From Pseudoalteromonas aurantia 208 (GTDB taxonomy: Bacteria > Pseudomonadota > Gammaproteobacteria > Enterobacterales > Alteromonadaceae): a stretch of DNA of 64,000 bases. The notes beneath the pieces are model-generated. The model made no database searches and was not told the DNA's origin. It worked only from the letters and a program-made list of their open reading frames with translations. The position numbers were made by a program, and so were the translations under genes. Position 1 is the stretch's first letter, and each line of letters opens with the position of its first letter. This document shows positions 10,061 to 19,185 of the stretch, in pieces. The stretch lies in the NCBI RefSeq assembly GCF_014858725.1, contig NZ_AQGV01000012.1, positions 1,922,001 through 1,986,000 on the forward strand. The letters run 5' to 3'.

Positions 10061-12082
10061 ATGATGGAAAAAACTCTAATTAGCCTTGCACTATTAACCT
10101 CTCTCAATGCATCTGCTAACTACGACGATATAGAGCGTATTGTGGTTGTTGCTCCTATGCATTCACCATTAGATATCAAAACTGATCCAAAACTGCCTCG
10201 TCAACCTCTTCCAGCACAAGATGGGGCTGATTTACTCACCAGCATCGCTGGATTTTCATTAATAAAAAAAGGATCGGCTAGTAGCGATCCAGTATTTAGG
10301 GGCATGGCAGGATCTCGGTTGAATATCGTCAGCAACGGTGGCCTTGCGCTTGGAGGGTGTGGTAATAGAATGGACCCGCCAACCGCTTACATTACCCCAC
10401 AGTCTTACGATACATTGACAGTGATAAAGGGACCGCAAACTGTTTTATATGGTTCAGGCAATAGTGCTGCAACCGTGGTATTTGAACGTACTTTAGAGCG
10501 CTTAGACAAGCCACGGGTCGATGGGTTTGCCAATATTGTATTCGCTAGTGCAAATCGAAGCGGCCTAAACACGGATATTAAAGCGGGTTCCTCTGAGTAT
10601 TATGTCCGATTTTCTGGCAGCTATAATCGCGCAGATGATTTTTCAGACGGTGACAATAATGTGATTCATTCACAATATAAACGTTGGAATGCTGACTCCG
10701 AGTTTGCTTACACACCTGCCGATGACAAAATAATCAGCATTACTTATGGTCGCAGTGATGGCGAAGCGGCTTACGCTGACCGTATGATGGATGGCAGTTT
10801 ATTCGATAGGACTCACACCACAATACGCACCGATTGGGCGATTAACCACAATATAATCACCAATGTTGGAGCACAGTGGTATTACAATAATATAGACCAC
10901 GTTATGGACAACTATAGCTTAAGACCCTTCGTGCCTAACATGATGATGAAAACGCCTACAGCTTCGAACCCTGACCGCCGAACACAAGGGGGCAAACTTC
11001 TATTTGATGCCAATTTAAATGAGGGCCATACCGTCAAATTCGGGGTCGATCACCAGCAAGATCGTCACCGTAATCGAGTCAGTCGTAACCAGTTTGAGAT
11101 ACCATACGACACTCTGCCGCGCTCAATTGATGGAGAATTTGAAAAGACCGGTGTATTTGCTGAATATGAATATAGTGTAGATAAAAACCAACAAGTGGTG
11201 ACGGGTTTACGTTTAGATCATTGGCAAGCAACAGATGAACGACAAAGTATTTCATCTATGATGAAAACAATGCCAAACCCGAGCGCCTCATTAACCCGTA
11301 GAGATAACCTGTGGAGCGGCTTTGCTCGGATCCAACAGCAACGTCATGATAGTAGCTACTTTATTGGCTTCGGCCATACAGAACGATTTCCTGATTATTG
11401 GGAATTATTAGGCGGTAGTCGTCAAGGTCCTGACAGTCTAAGTGCATTTCATACAAACATAGAAAAAACCAATCAACTTGATATCGGTCTAGTTCACCAA
11501 CGTACACAATGGCAAGGTTCCGTCTCTGTTTTCTATAGTCAAATTGACGATTATATTTTAACAGACAATCTGTTCAATCAGGGCTCTATGAATAAAAAAG
11601 TGACCCGCAATGTCGATGCTCAAACTTACGGTTTTGAAGCTGACGTGAGCTATGACCTCACTAAAAACTGGATATCCGGAGCCAGCATCAACTACGTGCG
11701 TGCTAGTAACTTATCTGATCACCTGCCTTTGGCACAACAGCCCCCATTGCAAGCTCGATTTACCTTAGATTATCAGCGCCAAAATTGGCATATCGGTGTA
11801 CTTTGGCGCATTGTTGCTGCCCAACATAGAGTCGCTGTTGGACAAGGTAATATTGCGGGGCAAGACTTCGGAGAATCTGCTGGTTTTGGCACTCTAGCAT
11901 TGAACGCGAGCTATAGTCAGTCCGACAGCCTTGATTGGACATTAGGTGTCGATAACGTACTTGATAAAACTTACAGTGAACATTTAAGCAAATCAGGCAC
12001 TGCCGTCAGTGGCTACCCACAAATTGATAAAATAAATGAAGCAGGCATAACACTGTGGGCCAATGTTAACTGGCGTTTCTGA
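10061..12082 (+). CDS. TonB-dependent copper receptor (OprC/NosA family)
   Basis: A 673-residue outer-membrane receptor. It has a short signal peptide (to about residue 19), a plug domain (QDGADLLTSIAGFSLIKKG, VIKGPQTVLYGSGNSAATV) and a 22-strand-type barrel ending LWANVNWRF. The segment GGCGNRMDPPTAYI is diagnostic of the OprC/NosA copper receptors. In OprC the cysteine and methionine of the CxxxM pair bind copper; here they are C100 and M104. Several methionine-rich loops (PNMMMKTP, SSMMKTMPN) may add ligands. NosA supplies copper to nitrous oxide reductase in denitrifiers. No nos genes are in this window. The upstream FNR-like box suggests low-oxygen control. The second ATG, at 10064, is an equal start candidate. 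Confidence 0.88.
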   Translation: MMEKTLISLALLTSLNASANYDDIERIVVVAPMHSPLDIKTDPKLPRQPLPAQDGADLLTSIAGFSLIKKGSASSDPVFRGMAGSRLNIVSNGGLALGGCGNRMDPPTAYITPQSYDTLTVIKGPQTVLYGSGNSAATVVFERTLERLDKPRVDGFANIVFASANRSGLNTDIKAGSSEYYVRFSGSYNRADDFSDGDNNVIHSQYKRWNADSEFAYTPADDKIISITYGRSDGEAAYADRMMDGSLFDRTHTTIRTDWAINHNIITNVGAQWYYNNIDHVMDNYSLRPFVPNMMMKTPTASNPDRRTQGGKLLFDANLNEGHTVKFGVDHQQDRHRNRVSRNQFEIPYDTLPRSIDGEFEKTGVFAEYEYSVDKNQQVVTGLRLDHWQATDERQSISSMMKTMPNPSASLTRRDNLWSGFARIQQQRHDSSYFIGFGHTERFPDYWELLGGSRQGPDSLSAFHTNIEKTNQLDIGLVHQRTQWQGSVSVFYSQIDDYILTDNLFNQGSMNKKVTRNVDAQTYGFEADVSYDLTKNWISGASINYVRASNLSDHLPLAQQPPLQARFTLDYQRQNWHIGVLWRIVAAQHRVAVGQGNIAGQDFGESAGFGTLALNASYSQSDSLDWTLGVDNVLDKTYSEHLSKSGTAVSGYPQIDKINEAGITLWANVNWRF

Positions 12083-12173
12083 TACGCTTTGTATTGACGG
12101 GGTTCTTTGCCTTTACCTAATGGTGTGCCTTGATACAATAAAGGCACACTTACTCTCCGGTTGAACACAACAT

Positions 12174-12392
12174 ATGCACGATCAACAGGCTCTGCTAAAA
12201 GCCATTAATACTAAAATGCCATTTGGCAAGTATGCAGGTACTCCTTTACTCCTTTTACCTGAACCCTATGTTGTTTGGTTTAAGAGCAAAGGCTTTCCTC
12301 AAGGAATATTAGGTGAACAACTCGCAATGATTTATGAAGTAAAGTTGAATGGACTTGAGCAGGTACTCATGCCATTACTTTCGTCTAAATAA
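12174..12392 (+). CDS. DUF3820 family small protein
   Basis: A 72-residue cytosolic protein with MPFGKYAGTPLLLLPEPYVVWF at residues 15-36, the core of DUF3820 (annotated in some databases as a quorum-sensing-regulated virulence factor family). The MPFGKYKG-type motif is also shared with exonuclease-associated small domains. No enzymatic function is established. It converges with the hydroxylase gene, with only 6 bp between the stops. Confidence 0.75.
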   Translation: MHDQQALLKAINTKMPFGKYAGTPLLLLPEPYVVWFKSKGFPQGILGEQLAMIYEVKLNGLEQVLMPLLSSK

Positions 12393-12398
12393 CTCTAT

Positions 12399-13409
12399 TT
12401 ATTGATCCAGTTTATTTACGGCCTTTTTTACTGATTGCTTTTGCACCAGCCGTTTACCCAATTTGTGCGGTAACAACGCTTCAACAGCCAAGAGCATTGG
12501 TTTACCGTAAATAGCAATGAGTGAGTCGTGCCCCGCGTCATATTTGCCAACCCCTATCGAAATATGCGGTGCCTGTGATGCGCGAATTAAAGATCCAAAC
12601 ATCCGGTCCCAAATCGCCAATGCTGAGCCTAAATTCGTATCAAAATGCTGGGGGTTATCACTATGATGGATTTGGTGCTGGGCAGGACTGATAAACCAAT
12701 TCTCTAGTCTATCCCCCCAAGTAAAGCGAATATGCGAATGCCTAAGGTTGGCACCAAAGATATTAAATACAAATACAAACGCATTTGCCCCGAGTATGTC
12801 GTACATACTGAGTCCAGTACCAAAAAAATGATAACCCAACCCCACTACAATGCCTTGCGTTAACGCCATTCGGCACGCATAAAAATAACTTTCAATCGGA
12901 TGAGAGCGATAAATTGTAAATGGTGTCAGGACTTTCGCTGAATGATGTACCTTATGTATTTCCCATAGAAATGGTACTTTATGGAGTGCTAAGTGTAATA
13001 AAAATCGAGTCAAATCATCGACGATAAATAACATCAAAGTAAAAGCAGCTATAATCACGCCACTTGGCCATGCTAAGTGTAATGGCGCACCAAATAATGC
13101 CTCCAACGTGTCAGTAATAAAAATAGCAACCGGTACCATCGTCAATACGATTGGTGCAAATGTCGCAGCTTTAATTAAGGTATTCGTGACAAGAAGTACA
13201 TAATCTAACCGTGCACTTTGACACAGCCACACTTTTTTAGGAAATAAAAACTTCGCAAAACCGCGACCGGATCGCACCTGTTCGCTCGCTAGGTACACCG
13301 GTATTGCCATCACAATCGCACTGAGCAAATAAGGTATGTAGATTCGCTTATTCGCATCAATTAAATAGTGCGGTAATCCCGCAATAGCTTGCCACAACTG
13401 CTCTAGCAT
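12399..13409 (-). CDS. Sterol desaturase/fatty acid hydroxylase superfamily membrane protein
   Basis: A 336-residue integral membrane di-iron protein. The histidine clusters of the FA_hydroxylase family are all visible: HLALH near residue 141, HKVHH near residue 152, HSHIRF near residue 220 and HQIHH near residue 246. Four to five hydrophobic segments surround them. Members add oxygen to or desaturate lipids in the membrane; the substrate here is unknown. A terminator lies between it and the TonB receptor upstream, so it is probably expressed separately from the iron operon despite lying in the same direction. Confidence 0.82.
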   Translation of the reverse strand: MLEQLWQAIAGLPHYLIDANKRIYIPYLLSAIVMAIPVYLASEQVRSGRGFAKFLFPKKVWLCQSARLDYVLLVTNTLIKAATFAPIVLTMVPVAIFITDTLEALFGAPLHLAWPSGVIIAAFTLMLFIVDDLTRFLLHLALHKVPFLWEIHKVHHSAKVLTPFTIYRSHPIESYFYACRMALTQGIVVGLGYHFFGTGLSMYDILGANAFVFVFNIFGANLRHSHIRFTWGDRLENWFISPAQHQIHHSDNPQHFDTNLGSALAIWDRMFGSLIRASQAPHISIGVGKYDAGHDSLIAIYGKPMLLAVEALLPHKLGKRLVQKQSVKKAVNKLDQ

Positions 13410-13431
13410 TATACTCCCCTAACATACCTTC

Positions 13432-13456
13432 AAAAAAGGGCCAACTAAGTGGCCCT
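13432..13456 (-). terminator. Rho-independent terminator of the imelysin/TonB receptor operon
   Basis: On the minus strand AGGGCCAC, TTAG and TTGGCCCT pair with one mismatch and are followed by a T run. The element lies between the TonB receptor stop and the hydroxylase start. Confidence 0.85.
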
Positions 13457-13483
13457 ATTATAAAATGGTATTACATCTAAATA

Positions 13484-15676
13484 TCAAAATGCGTATTTGT
13501 ACCCTACTGAAACCTGTCTCGGTTTACCCGGACGTGCTCCATATGGACGTCTACTGACAATGTCCACATTATCAAATACATTATCTACTTTCGCATAAAC
13601 GCGACCATATTGATCAAAATCATAGCTAGCAGATAAATCTAATGTCGTACTAGAGGGCACAATTGAACCAGAAAGCGTTTCTCCAGTGCCTGCTACTTCT
13701 TGCATTTCATCAACATATTTCACTGAAAAGTTAACTTTCCAGCCGCTGCCTGAGAATCCGATATTGAAGGTGGCTTGATGATCCGCTAAATAGGGTAAAC
13801 TATCACCAGCGTCAACTAGTCCCCATTGAGCAAAACTAGATTGAAATGAATTCTTAAACTCACTTTGTGTATACGTATACACGAAGCTATAAGGGATATC
13901 AATATGCAAATTTAATGGGTAGCTTTGTGAGAATTGTACTTCCACACCATAAACATCAACTTCACCACCACTAAATGTTTCACCTTCAATAATACCGCAA
14001 TTAGAAAACCCGCAAGTCTCTGTTAAATTTTGGTAATCATTAAAGAAAGAAACCACTTCAAACTGTGTAACACCATCATTAAACCGGCCTCCAAACTCAT
14101 AGTTGATGCTATTTTCCAACTCTTCTGATGCCCGTCTTTTAGGTGACGAAGGCACAAAGCCTTCATGCACACCAAATAATATTCCAGACTCTTCAGATAA
14201 TTGATAAAAACCACTGATGCTTGGCAACCAAATATGAGTCGACTTATCTTGCCATAAATCTGCATTTCTCTGATCTTGGTAGTGCATATCCATGAACTCA
14301 CCCCGAACACCCACACCCAAAGTTAAAGCGTCTAGTGTGATTTTATCTTCAATGTAGACAGACCATGCTTTTGTTGACTCAATATCTTGTGTTGCAGCCC
14401 GTATATCTGGCACTGCTTTTTGCGCTATCCCAGACACCATTTCATAGGTTTCTTCAAAATGCTTTCGTTCAATCTCATCTTCATGATATCGAACACCCGC
14501 AGCGATATTATGGGTAAATCCAAAAAGCTCTTGCTCAAAATCAGCATCGACTTGGATACCTTGAGAGTAGTATTCTCGATCGTTTGTGCCCATATTAAGA
14601 AATTGAGTCGGCAACCCATCAGCAACTGAGTCTATTTTTCCAGATATAACACCATATGCTAACTCGTATGTTTCTGGGTCATGTAAAATTTTCTGTAACG
14701 ACACTGAGCTATTTAGTAGCCCATTCAGTTTTTTCCAAGCTCGTTCATAATCATTTCGATATACCCGAGTGGCTACGCTGAAGTTTTCACCATCAGCAAA
14801 GTGAGAAAACATAATCTGCTGATGCTCTGTATCCATCAAAGCGGGTTGCGAAGCTGCGTATCGACGATAAGGTGTATCTGCAAAATCTTGATCAGTTAAA
14901 CCTAAATACGTTTCATCAGACTCTTCATCTGAATACGACAACTTCAGCCCCAGTGTATGCTCTATGCCGTCTGCTTCAAATTTATAGTTAAATTTTGCCA
15001 GCAAATCATTTTTAACAAACCCAGTGTCACCCCCACCATCGAGTTCTTTAAAACCATCCGCTTTAAGGGTTACGCCTTCCAATAAAAAGCCGACATTATT
15101 TACTACAGAGCCAAAATGGGCATGCGCTTTCTGATAACCATCCGCACCCACTGACAAGTCAATTGCCCCCTCAGAAAACTCAGGGATTTGTCGCGTTACT
15201 AAATTCAGCGCACCCGCAACGGTTTGTGGACCGTGTTTAATGGCCGCAGGCCCCTTAAACACTTCAACAGCTGTCATCCGCGTCGTCATTGGGAAATAAT
15301 ATGCCGCTGGAGCAGAATAGGGTGATGGTCCAATTAACACGCCATCTTCCATAATACTTATTTTTTTACTTCTTTCTGGAGTTACACCTCGAAAACCAAT
15401 GTTCGGCCTCAAGCCATAACCATCTTCTTCTCGAATATTAATTCCAGGTACAGAGGCAAGAATGCGATGAATGTCATTGTATTCAAACTTTTCCAACTCA
15501 GCTTCACCAATCAGTGTTGCTGAACCGGCTTCCGTTCTCAACTTATCATAATGGCTGATAATCGTTATGTGCTCTAAACCGTCATCACTGTTTTCGTCAG
15601 CCGCATTCGCAAATGGCAGTATGAGTGCCAACGTCACTGCTATAGCTGATTGTGTTAATTTAGTTGAATTAGTCAT
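13484..15676 (-). CDS. TonB-dependent receptor, FecA-like, of the imelysin operon
   Basis: An outer-membrane receptor of 730 residues. The signal peptide ends near ANA. The plug has the TonB-box region HITIISHYDKL and the segments LASVPGINIREEDG, FRGVTPERSKKISIMEDG and EVFKGPAAIKHGPQTVAGALN. The last two are typical of Fe(III)-dicitrate/siderophore receptors. The barrel ends in VSVGYKYAF. The ATG at 15676 has the ribosome-binding site GGCAGG; a GTG at 15682 is less likely. The start overlaps the end of the imelysin gene by 8 bp, so the two are translationally coupled. Association with imelysin and DUF4856 lipoproteins points to iron uptake, but the exact ligand is unknown. Confidence 0.85.
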   Translation of the reverse strand: MTNSTKLTQSAIAVTLALILPFANAADENSDDGLEHITIISHYDKLRTEAGSATLIGEAELEKFEYNDIHRILASVPGINIREEDGYGLRPNIGFRGVTPERSKKISIMEDGVLIGPSPYSAPAAYYFPMTTRMTAVEVFKGPAAIKHGPQTVAGALNLVTRQIPEFSEGAIDLSVGADGYQKAHAHFGSVVNNVGFLLEGVTLKADGFKELDGGGDTGFVKNDLLAKFNYKFEADGIEHTLGLKLSYSDEESDETYLGLTDQDFADTPYRRYAASQPALMDTEHQQIMFSHFADGENFSVATRVYRNDYERAWKKLNGLLNSSVSLQKILHDPETYELAYGVISGKIDSVADGLPTQFLNMGTNDREYYSQGIQVDADFEQELFGFTHNIAAGVRYHEDEIERKHFEETYEMVSGIAQKAVPDIRAATQDIESTKAWSVYIEDKITLDALTLGVGVRGEFMDMHYQDQRNADLWQDKSTHIWLPSISGFYQLSEESGILFGVHEGFVPSSPKRRASEELENSINYEFGGRFNDGVTQFEVVSFFNDYQNLTETCGFSNCGIIEGETFSGGEVDVYGVEVQFSQSYPLNLHIDIPYSFVYTYTQSEFKNSFQSSFAQWGLVDAGDSLPYLADHQATFNIGFSGSGWKVNFSVKYVDEMQEVAGTGETLSGSIVPSSTTLDLSASYDFDQYGRVYAKVDNVFDNVDIVSRRPYGARPGKPRQVSVGYKYAF

Positions 15677-16979
15677 TGTCACCTGCCGATGTTTTAGGAA
15701 GTTCTAGGGCGAGTTTATTTATAAAATCATTTTTCAACTGATCAGTTACATCCTTAACTTTCGCATGGGTAGTTTCAACTTTGTCACTGTCATTATTTAA
15801 CGCATCATACAAACTTGTTTCAATCGCATTTGTGGCAGCTTTTGCATCATTGATACCACTGACCATCAAGTTACGAGTATCTTCTGCGTTAGATTCAATT
15901 AAGAAATCGTCAAAACCGAGTTGTGCTTCACTTCCTATCTCATTACCTAAGAAAAGTTTTTCAAAAGCCATTAAATTGGCTTTTAAATTTTCAAGTGAAT
16001 GCATTGAAATTGAGTTTTCAACATCTTTTGAACAAACTGACGTACCACAAGAGTTTGTAAACTGTCCCAGTGGAATACCCAATTTAAAATCTTTAACTTC
16101 TTTGTCTAGGTAAAATAACGCATCAGATATCGCATTAACGGCTTTTAAAGGCGTTGCAAAAGAATTTCCAGCCTCACCAGCATTTTTAAGCTCGTTCGCG
16201 TATCCATCTTCAGCATTCCACTGCGATACCAATGATTGTGCATTCTCATTTAGGTCTTTACTGACTTCTGTCGCAAATTGACAGCGCGCAATTCGAACCG
16301 ACTGTTCAGTACGGGAGTTCCAACCCGCTAATGCTTCATTTTCAACGCTACAGTTATGGGTGTAGGATGTATTAAATAATAGGTGCTCCAACGATAATAA
16401 ACCTCTACGTGTAAACGTTCGGTCTTTTAAATCATATGGCCTTGCGCTATTTTGGTTTACTACCCCATCTTCAAAATACGCGGTATCTTGGTCAACACCA
16501 CACAGGCTTTTAGAAGGCCATGAATAAATAACGTTTCTTAGCGCACTTTCATTTGCCGAAAGCGGTCCCAACAACATCAACTCGGCTTGCTGCCAAGCAG
16601 TCATCGCTTCTCTCCAGCTTTGTTTTGCTGAATCGAATCGCGCATCACGTGCGGCAAAGTCTGTCGTTGAGTCATCAATCGTTTGCTCAACCTCACAGTA
16701 ACTCTTTACGTCATTGTATAAAGATGCTGTTTCACTTTGAAATGCAGTAAAAGTCGGCGTAATAACTTGATCAACAAGTCCTGCGATCATGGCTTTCTCA
16801 TCAAAAGAAGATGTATCGCCTCCGTTATTATCACCACCGCTGTCTCCACCGTTATTGTTACCGTCATCAAAAGCACTACCTGATTGCCCCGATGTACTCT
16901 CCCCACAACCACTTAGACTTATTGTTAAGAGTACCGAAAAAGCCAACGGTATGTATCTTAATTTCGAAACAGAATTCAT
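15669..16979 (-). CDS. Imelysin family lipoprotein
   Basis: A 436-residue lipoprotein with lipobox SLSGC (C25) and a disordered Gly/Asn/Asp linker to about residue 55. The remainder is the all-helical imelysin (peptidase M75-like) fold: SWREAMTAWQQAELM, GLLSLEHLLF and KDFKLGIPLG. Imelysin-like proteins such as EfeO/EfeM, algal p19-type proteins and IrpA are associated with iron transport rather than proteolysis. The GxHxxE motif of the family is here GLLSLE, so the histidine is lost. It sits between the DUF4856 lipoprotein and the TonB receptor in one operon and overlaps the receptor start. Confidence 0.85.
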   Translation of the reverse strand: MNSVSKLRYIPLAFSVLLTISLSGCGESTSGQSGSAFDDGNNNGGDSGGDNNGGDTSSFDEKAMIAGLVDQVITPTFTAFQSETASLYNDVKSYCEVEQTIDDSTTDFAARDARFDSAKQSWREAMTAWQQAELMLLGPLSANESALRNVIYSWPSKSLCGVDQDTAYFEDGVVNQNSARPYDLKDRTFTRRGLLSLEHLLFNTSYTHNCSVENEALAGWNSRTEQSVRIARCQFATEVSKDLNENAQSLVSQWNAEDGYANELKNAGEAGNSFATPLKAVNAISDALFYLDKEVKDFKLGIPLGQFTNSCGTSVCSKDVENSISMHSLENLKANLMAFEKLFLGNEIGSEAQLGFDDFLIESNAEDTRNLMVSGINDAKAATNAIETSLYDALNNDSDKVETTHAKVKDVTDQLKNDFINKLALELPKTSAGDND

Positions 16980-17061
16980 ATTTGTTCCTAATTATTTAAA
17001 TATAAAAAAAGGCTAGCTCCCTTATAAAGAGCTAACCTTAATAGTAGATTAAATGGTTATA

Positions 17062-18888
17062 TTACCAACCAAGTACATTGTCTTCATTGAAGTCATATGC
17101 CACTTTTAATATCTCACGAGCTTGTTCTAATTTAGTTTTATACGCTGCTATATCAGCCTGAACTAGCACGGGTGCATCTCCAAATAACGTGTGCAATTCA
17201 GCAAATTTTGCCGGTCCTACACTGTCTTTCTTAGGATTAAGGTCATTATCTGCAAATGGAGAGAACGGGCTAAACTGGAAATTCAAACCAAAGCCTTTCA
17301 TTTCACCCCAATGCTTAGCAAGTGACGCGAATTCATCGGCTGTGTATTCACCGTCTTCAATATTCGCGTAATCACCTAGTGAATCATTAATATAATGAAC
17401 CACTGTTGCAGCGATTGCTTTTTCCCACGCTAATGATGCACCAAAGACATGCGCCTTAACTTGCGTCATTTGCTCTGCAGTTAACGCAACACCAACATTG
17501 TCGTTAATGATCTTTCGGCCTTGAATGAAGTTAGTCATTGCAACAGCTGTGAAATCTGTCGTGACATTATTTTGTAATGTGCCTCTATCACGCTTTGCAG
17601 CATTTGACGCGTTGCCCCAAACAAATTCCGCAGCTAAGTCGATTTTGCCATCCATATTTGCATCGTATTTACCCTGGTGTGTATCTCTGCCACCTTTTTT
17701 CGCTATTTCGTCATCTGATGATTCTAAATAATGACGAGATGCACCAAAGTATCCAAAACCTTCATCATATTGATGCTCAAGAGAGGTATATGACTTTCCA
17801 TCTTTATGTGCTTCAATATTTTGGCTTGTTAATCCATCATCAAGGTAATCATCTGTACCTTGTGAAAACATTAATGCACCTAAAGTATGCTTTTGTACCA
17901 GTTGCACTAAATCTAAGCCTTCAGGGGTGATATAAGCCTTAGTAATAACGTTACCAGCCGGATCTTTTAGTTGCTCGCCACCAACCATTTTTTGAATTTG
18001 TGACTCAAATAAATCAAAGTAGTGCTTAACTAGTCCTTCAGGTGTTTTCGCATTTTCACCAAAGTTAGTCCAACCAACTAGCCCAGAGCCATCTTCTTTT
18101 AACCAATCTTTGTACATTTTCGATGCATCTGCACCAGCGATTTTACCGCTGAGTTCTTTACCTGAACCCGATATTTGAGAAAATGTAGTTTGCGTGTAGC
18201 CAGCCGCTAATGCTGCACTATCACCTAGGTGTGAAATCTCATCATCTGCTACCGCCGCATAGTCACCCCATAAAGCATCTAATCGCGCTCTAGCGATAGT
18301 CGGCGCATCAGTGCCTAGTGACTCAATATATTCAGCATTGAATTTGCCCATATATGACTTAATCTCAGCTGACAATGCATGACGTGCAGTCTGGCCTGTA
18401 TATGATACAGAAGAGCCACTCTCTCCGGTAAGCTTAGTATCAAACTCATAGACATTTACACCCGCCGTTGATGCGGTATCAGCAACAGACAATACTAAAT
18501 CTTTTTCAAATGTAAGGTCACCCGCATCTGTTACTTTCACTTTTACAGTGATTGTTTCACCTTCAGCTAATTGCTCAAAGTTCATAGCATGATGGCTATT
18601 CAGCTTTAACGTGCCATCTTCAATTGTGAAACGTACATCATCTGTTGTGAAAGTATGACCTGTGTCTGCATCATCGGCTGCAGTCAAAGTGCCTACTTCT
18701 GCACCAACAACATCTTCAGCAACAGCGCTAGACGACAAGGTAATGTCTGTCGGCGCAGCATTAGTCGGTGTTGTAGGAGTCGTTGGTGTAGTTGGCGTTG
18801 AATCATTTGAGCTAGAACCACCGCACGCGGTTAAACCAAGAGTTGCAGCCAGGATAGATGTTGCAAGAAGAGACTTACGTAAAATCAT
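17062..18888 (-). CDS. DUF4856 lipoprotein with cadherin-like N-terminal domain
   Basis: A 608-residue lipoprotein with lipobox LTAC (C22). It has a Thr-Pro repeat linker (TPTTPTTPT), then a cadherin-like/Ig-fold domain at about residues 45-140 (APTDITLSSSAVAED, LVLSVAD). Residues 150-600 form the DUF4856 domain. Near residue 420, DANMDGKIDLAAE fits the EF-hand calcium loop D-x-N-x-D-G-x-I-D-x-x-E. DUF4856 proteins are regularly found beside imelysins and TonB receptors. The role is presumably capture of iron or an iron complex at the cell surface, which is inferred from context. It is the first gene of the operon, 82 bp before the imelysin gene. Confidence 0.82.
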   Translation of the reverse strand: MILRKSLLATSILAATLGLTACGGSSSNDSTPTTPTTPTTPTNAAPTDITLSSSAVAEDVVGAEVGTLTAADDADTGHTFTTDDVRFTIEDGTLKLNSHHAMNFEQLAEGETITVKVKVTDAGDLTFEKDLVLSVADTASTAGVNVYEFDTKLTGESGSSVSYTGQTARHALSAEIKSYMGKFNAEYIESLGTDAPTIARARLDALWGDYAAVADDEISHLGDSAALAAGYTQTTFSQISGSGKELSGKIAGADASKMYKDWLKEDGSGLVGWTNFGENAKTPEGLVKHYFDLFESQIQKMVGGEQLKDPAGNVITKAYITPEGLDLVQLVQKHTLGALMFSQGTDDYLDDGLTSQNIEAHKDGKSYTSLEHQYDEGFGYFGASRHYLESSDDEIAKKGGRDTHQGKYDANMDGKIDLAAEFVWGNASNAAKRDRGTLQNNVTTDFTAVAMTNFIQGRKIINDNVGVALTAEQMTQVKAHVFGASLAWEKAIAATVVHYINDSLGDYANIEDGEYTADEFASLAKHWGEMKGFGLNFQFSPFSPFADNDLNPKKDSVGPAKFAELHTLFGDAPVLVQADIAAYKTKLEQAREILKVAYDFNEDNVLGW

Positions 18889-18941
18889 TTATGATTTCCT
18901 CTGAAAATTATTTGTATTTGCATTTTCTTATCTGGGACAAA

Positions 18942-18977
18942 AGTATACACGCATATAAATAGCAATCAATATTATTT
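18942..18977 (-). promoter_or_regulatory. Candidate promoter and Fur-like site of the DUF4856 operon
   Basis: On the minus strand TTGATT (18969-18964) and TATACT (18947-18942) are 16 bp apart, a reasonable sigma-70 promoter. The AT-rich inverted repeat AAATA...TATTT at 18957-18977 covers the -35 box and matches about 11 of 19 positions of the Fur consensus. In such AT-rich DNA that score is weak evidence by itself. The iron-uptake context supports it. Confidence 0.4.
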
Positions 18978-19185
18978 GCGTTGCCGAAACAAAGTAAATA
19001 TGACAATTTGTAAACCTCTATCTGGTAAAAATCATAGATTTACAAAAAAATTGCTGTTCAAACACATATAAAACAAGCAATCTATCTGATATTTATTTCG
19101 CTTTTTATTCAAGAAAGAAGTAGCTAATTCATACAAACAACTCATTGCAACACAAAGATAATTGCGTAACATTAAATATTACAAG

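Noticed and set aside
16789-17016. Plus-strand frame rich in Pro, Leu and Ser
   Set aside because: It is the complement of the low-complexity Gly/Asn/Asp linker of the imelysin lipoprotein.
18902-18920. A second Fur-like match closer to the DUF4856 start
   Set aside because: It scores about the same as any AT-rich sequence would, has poor symmetry and does not overlap a promoter box.
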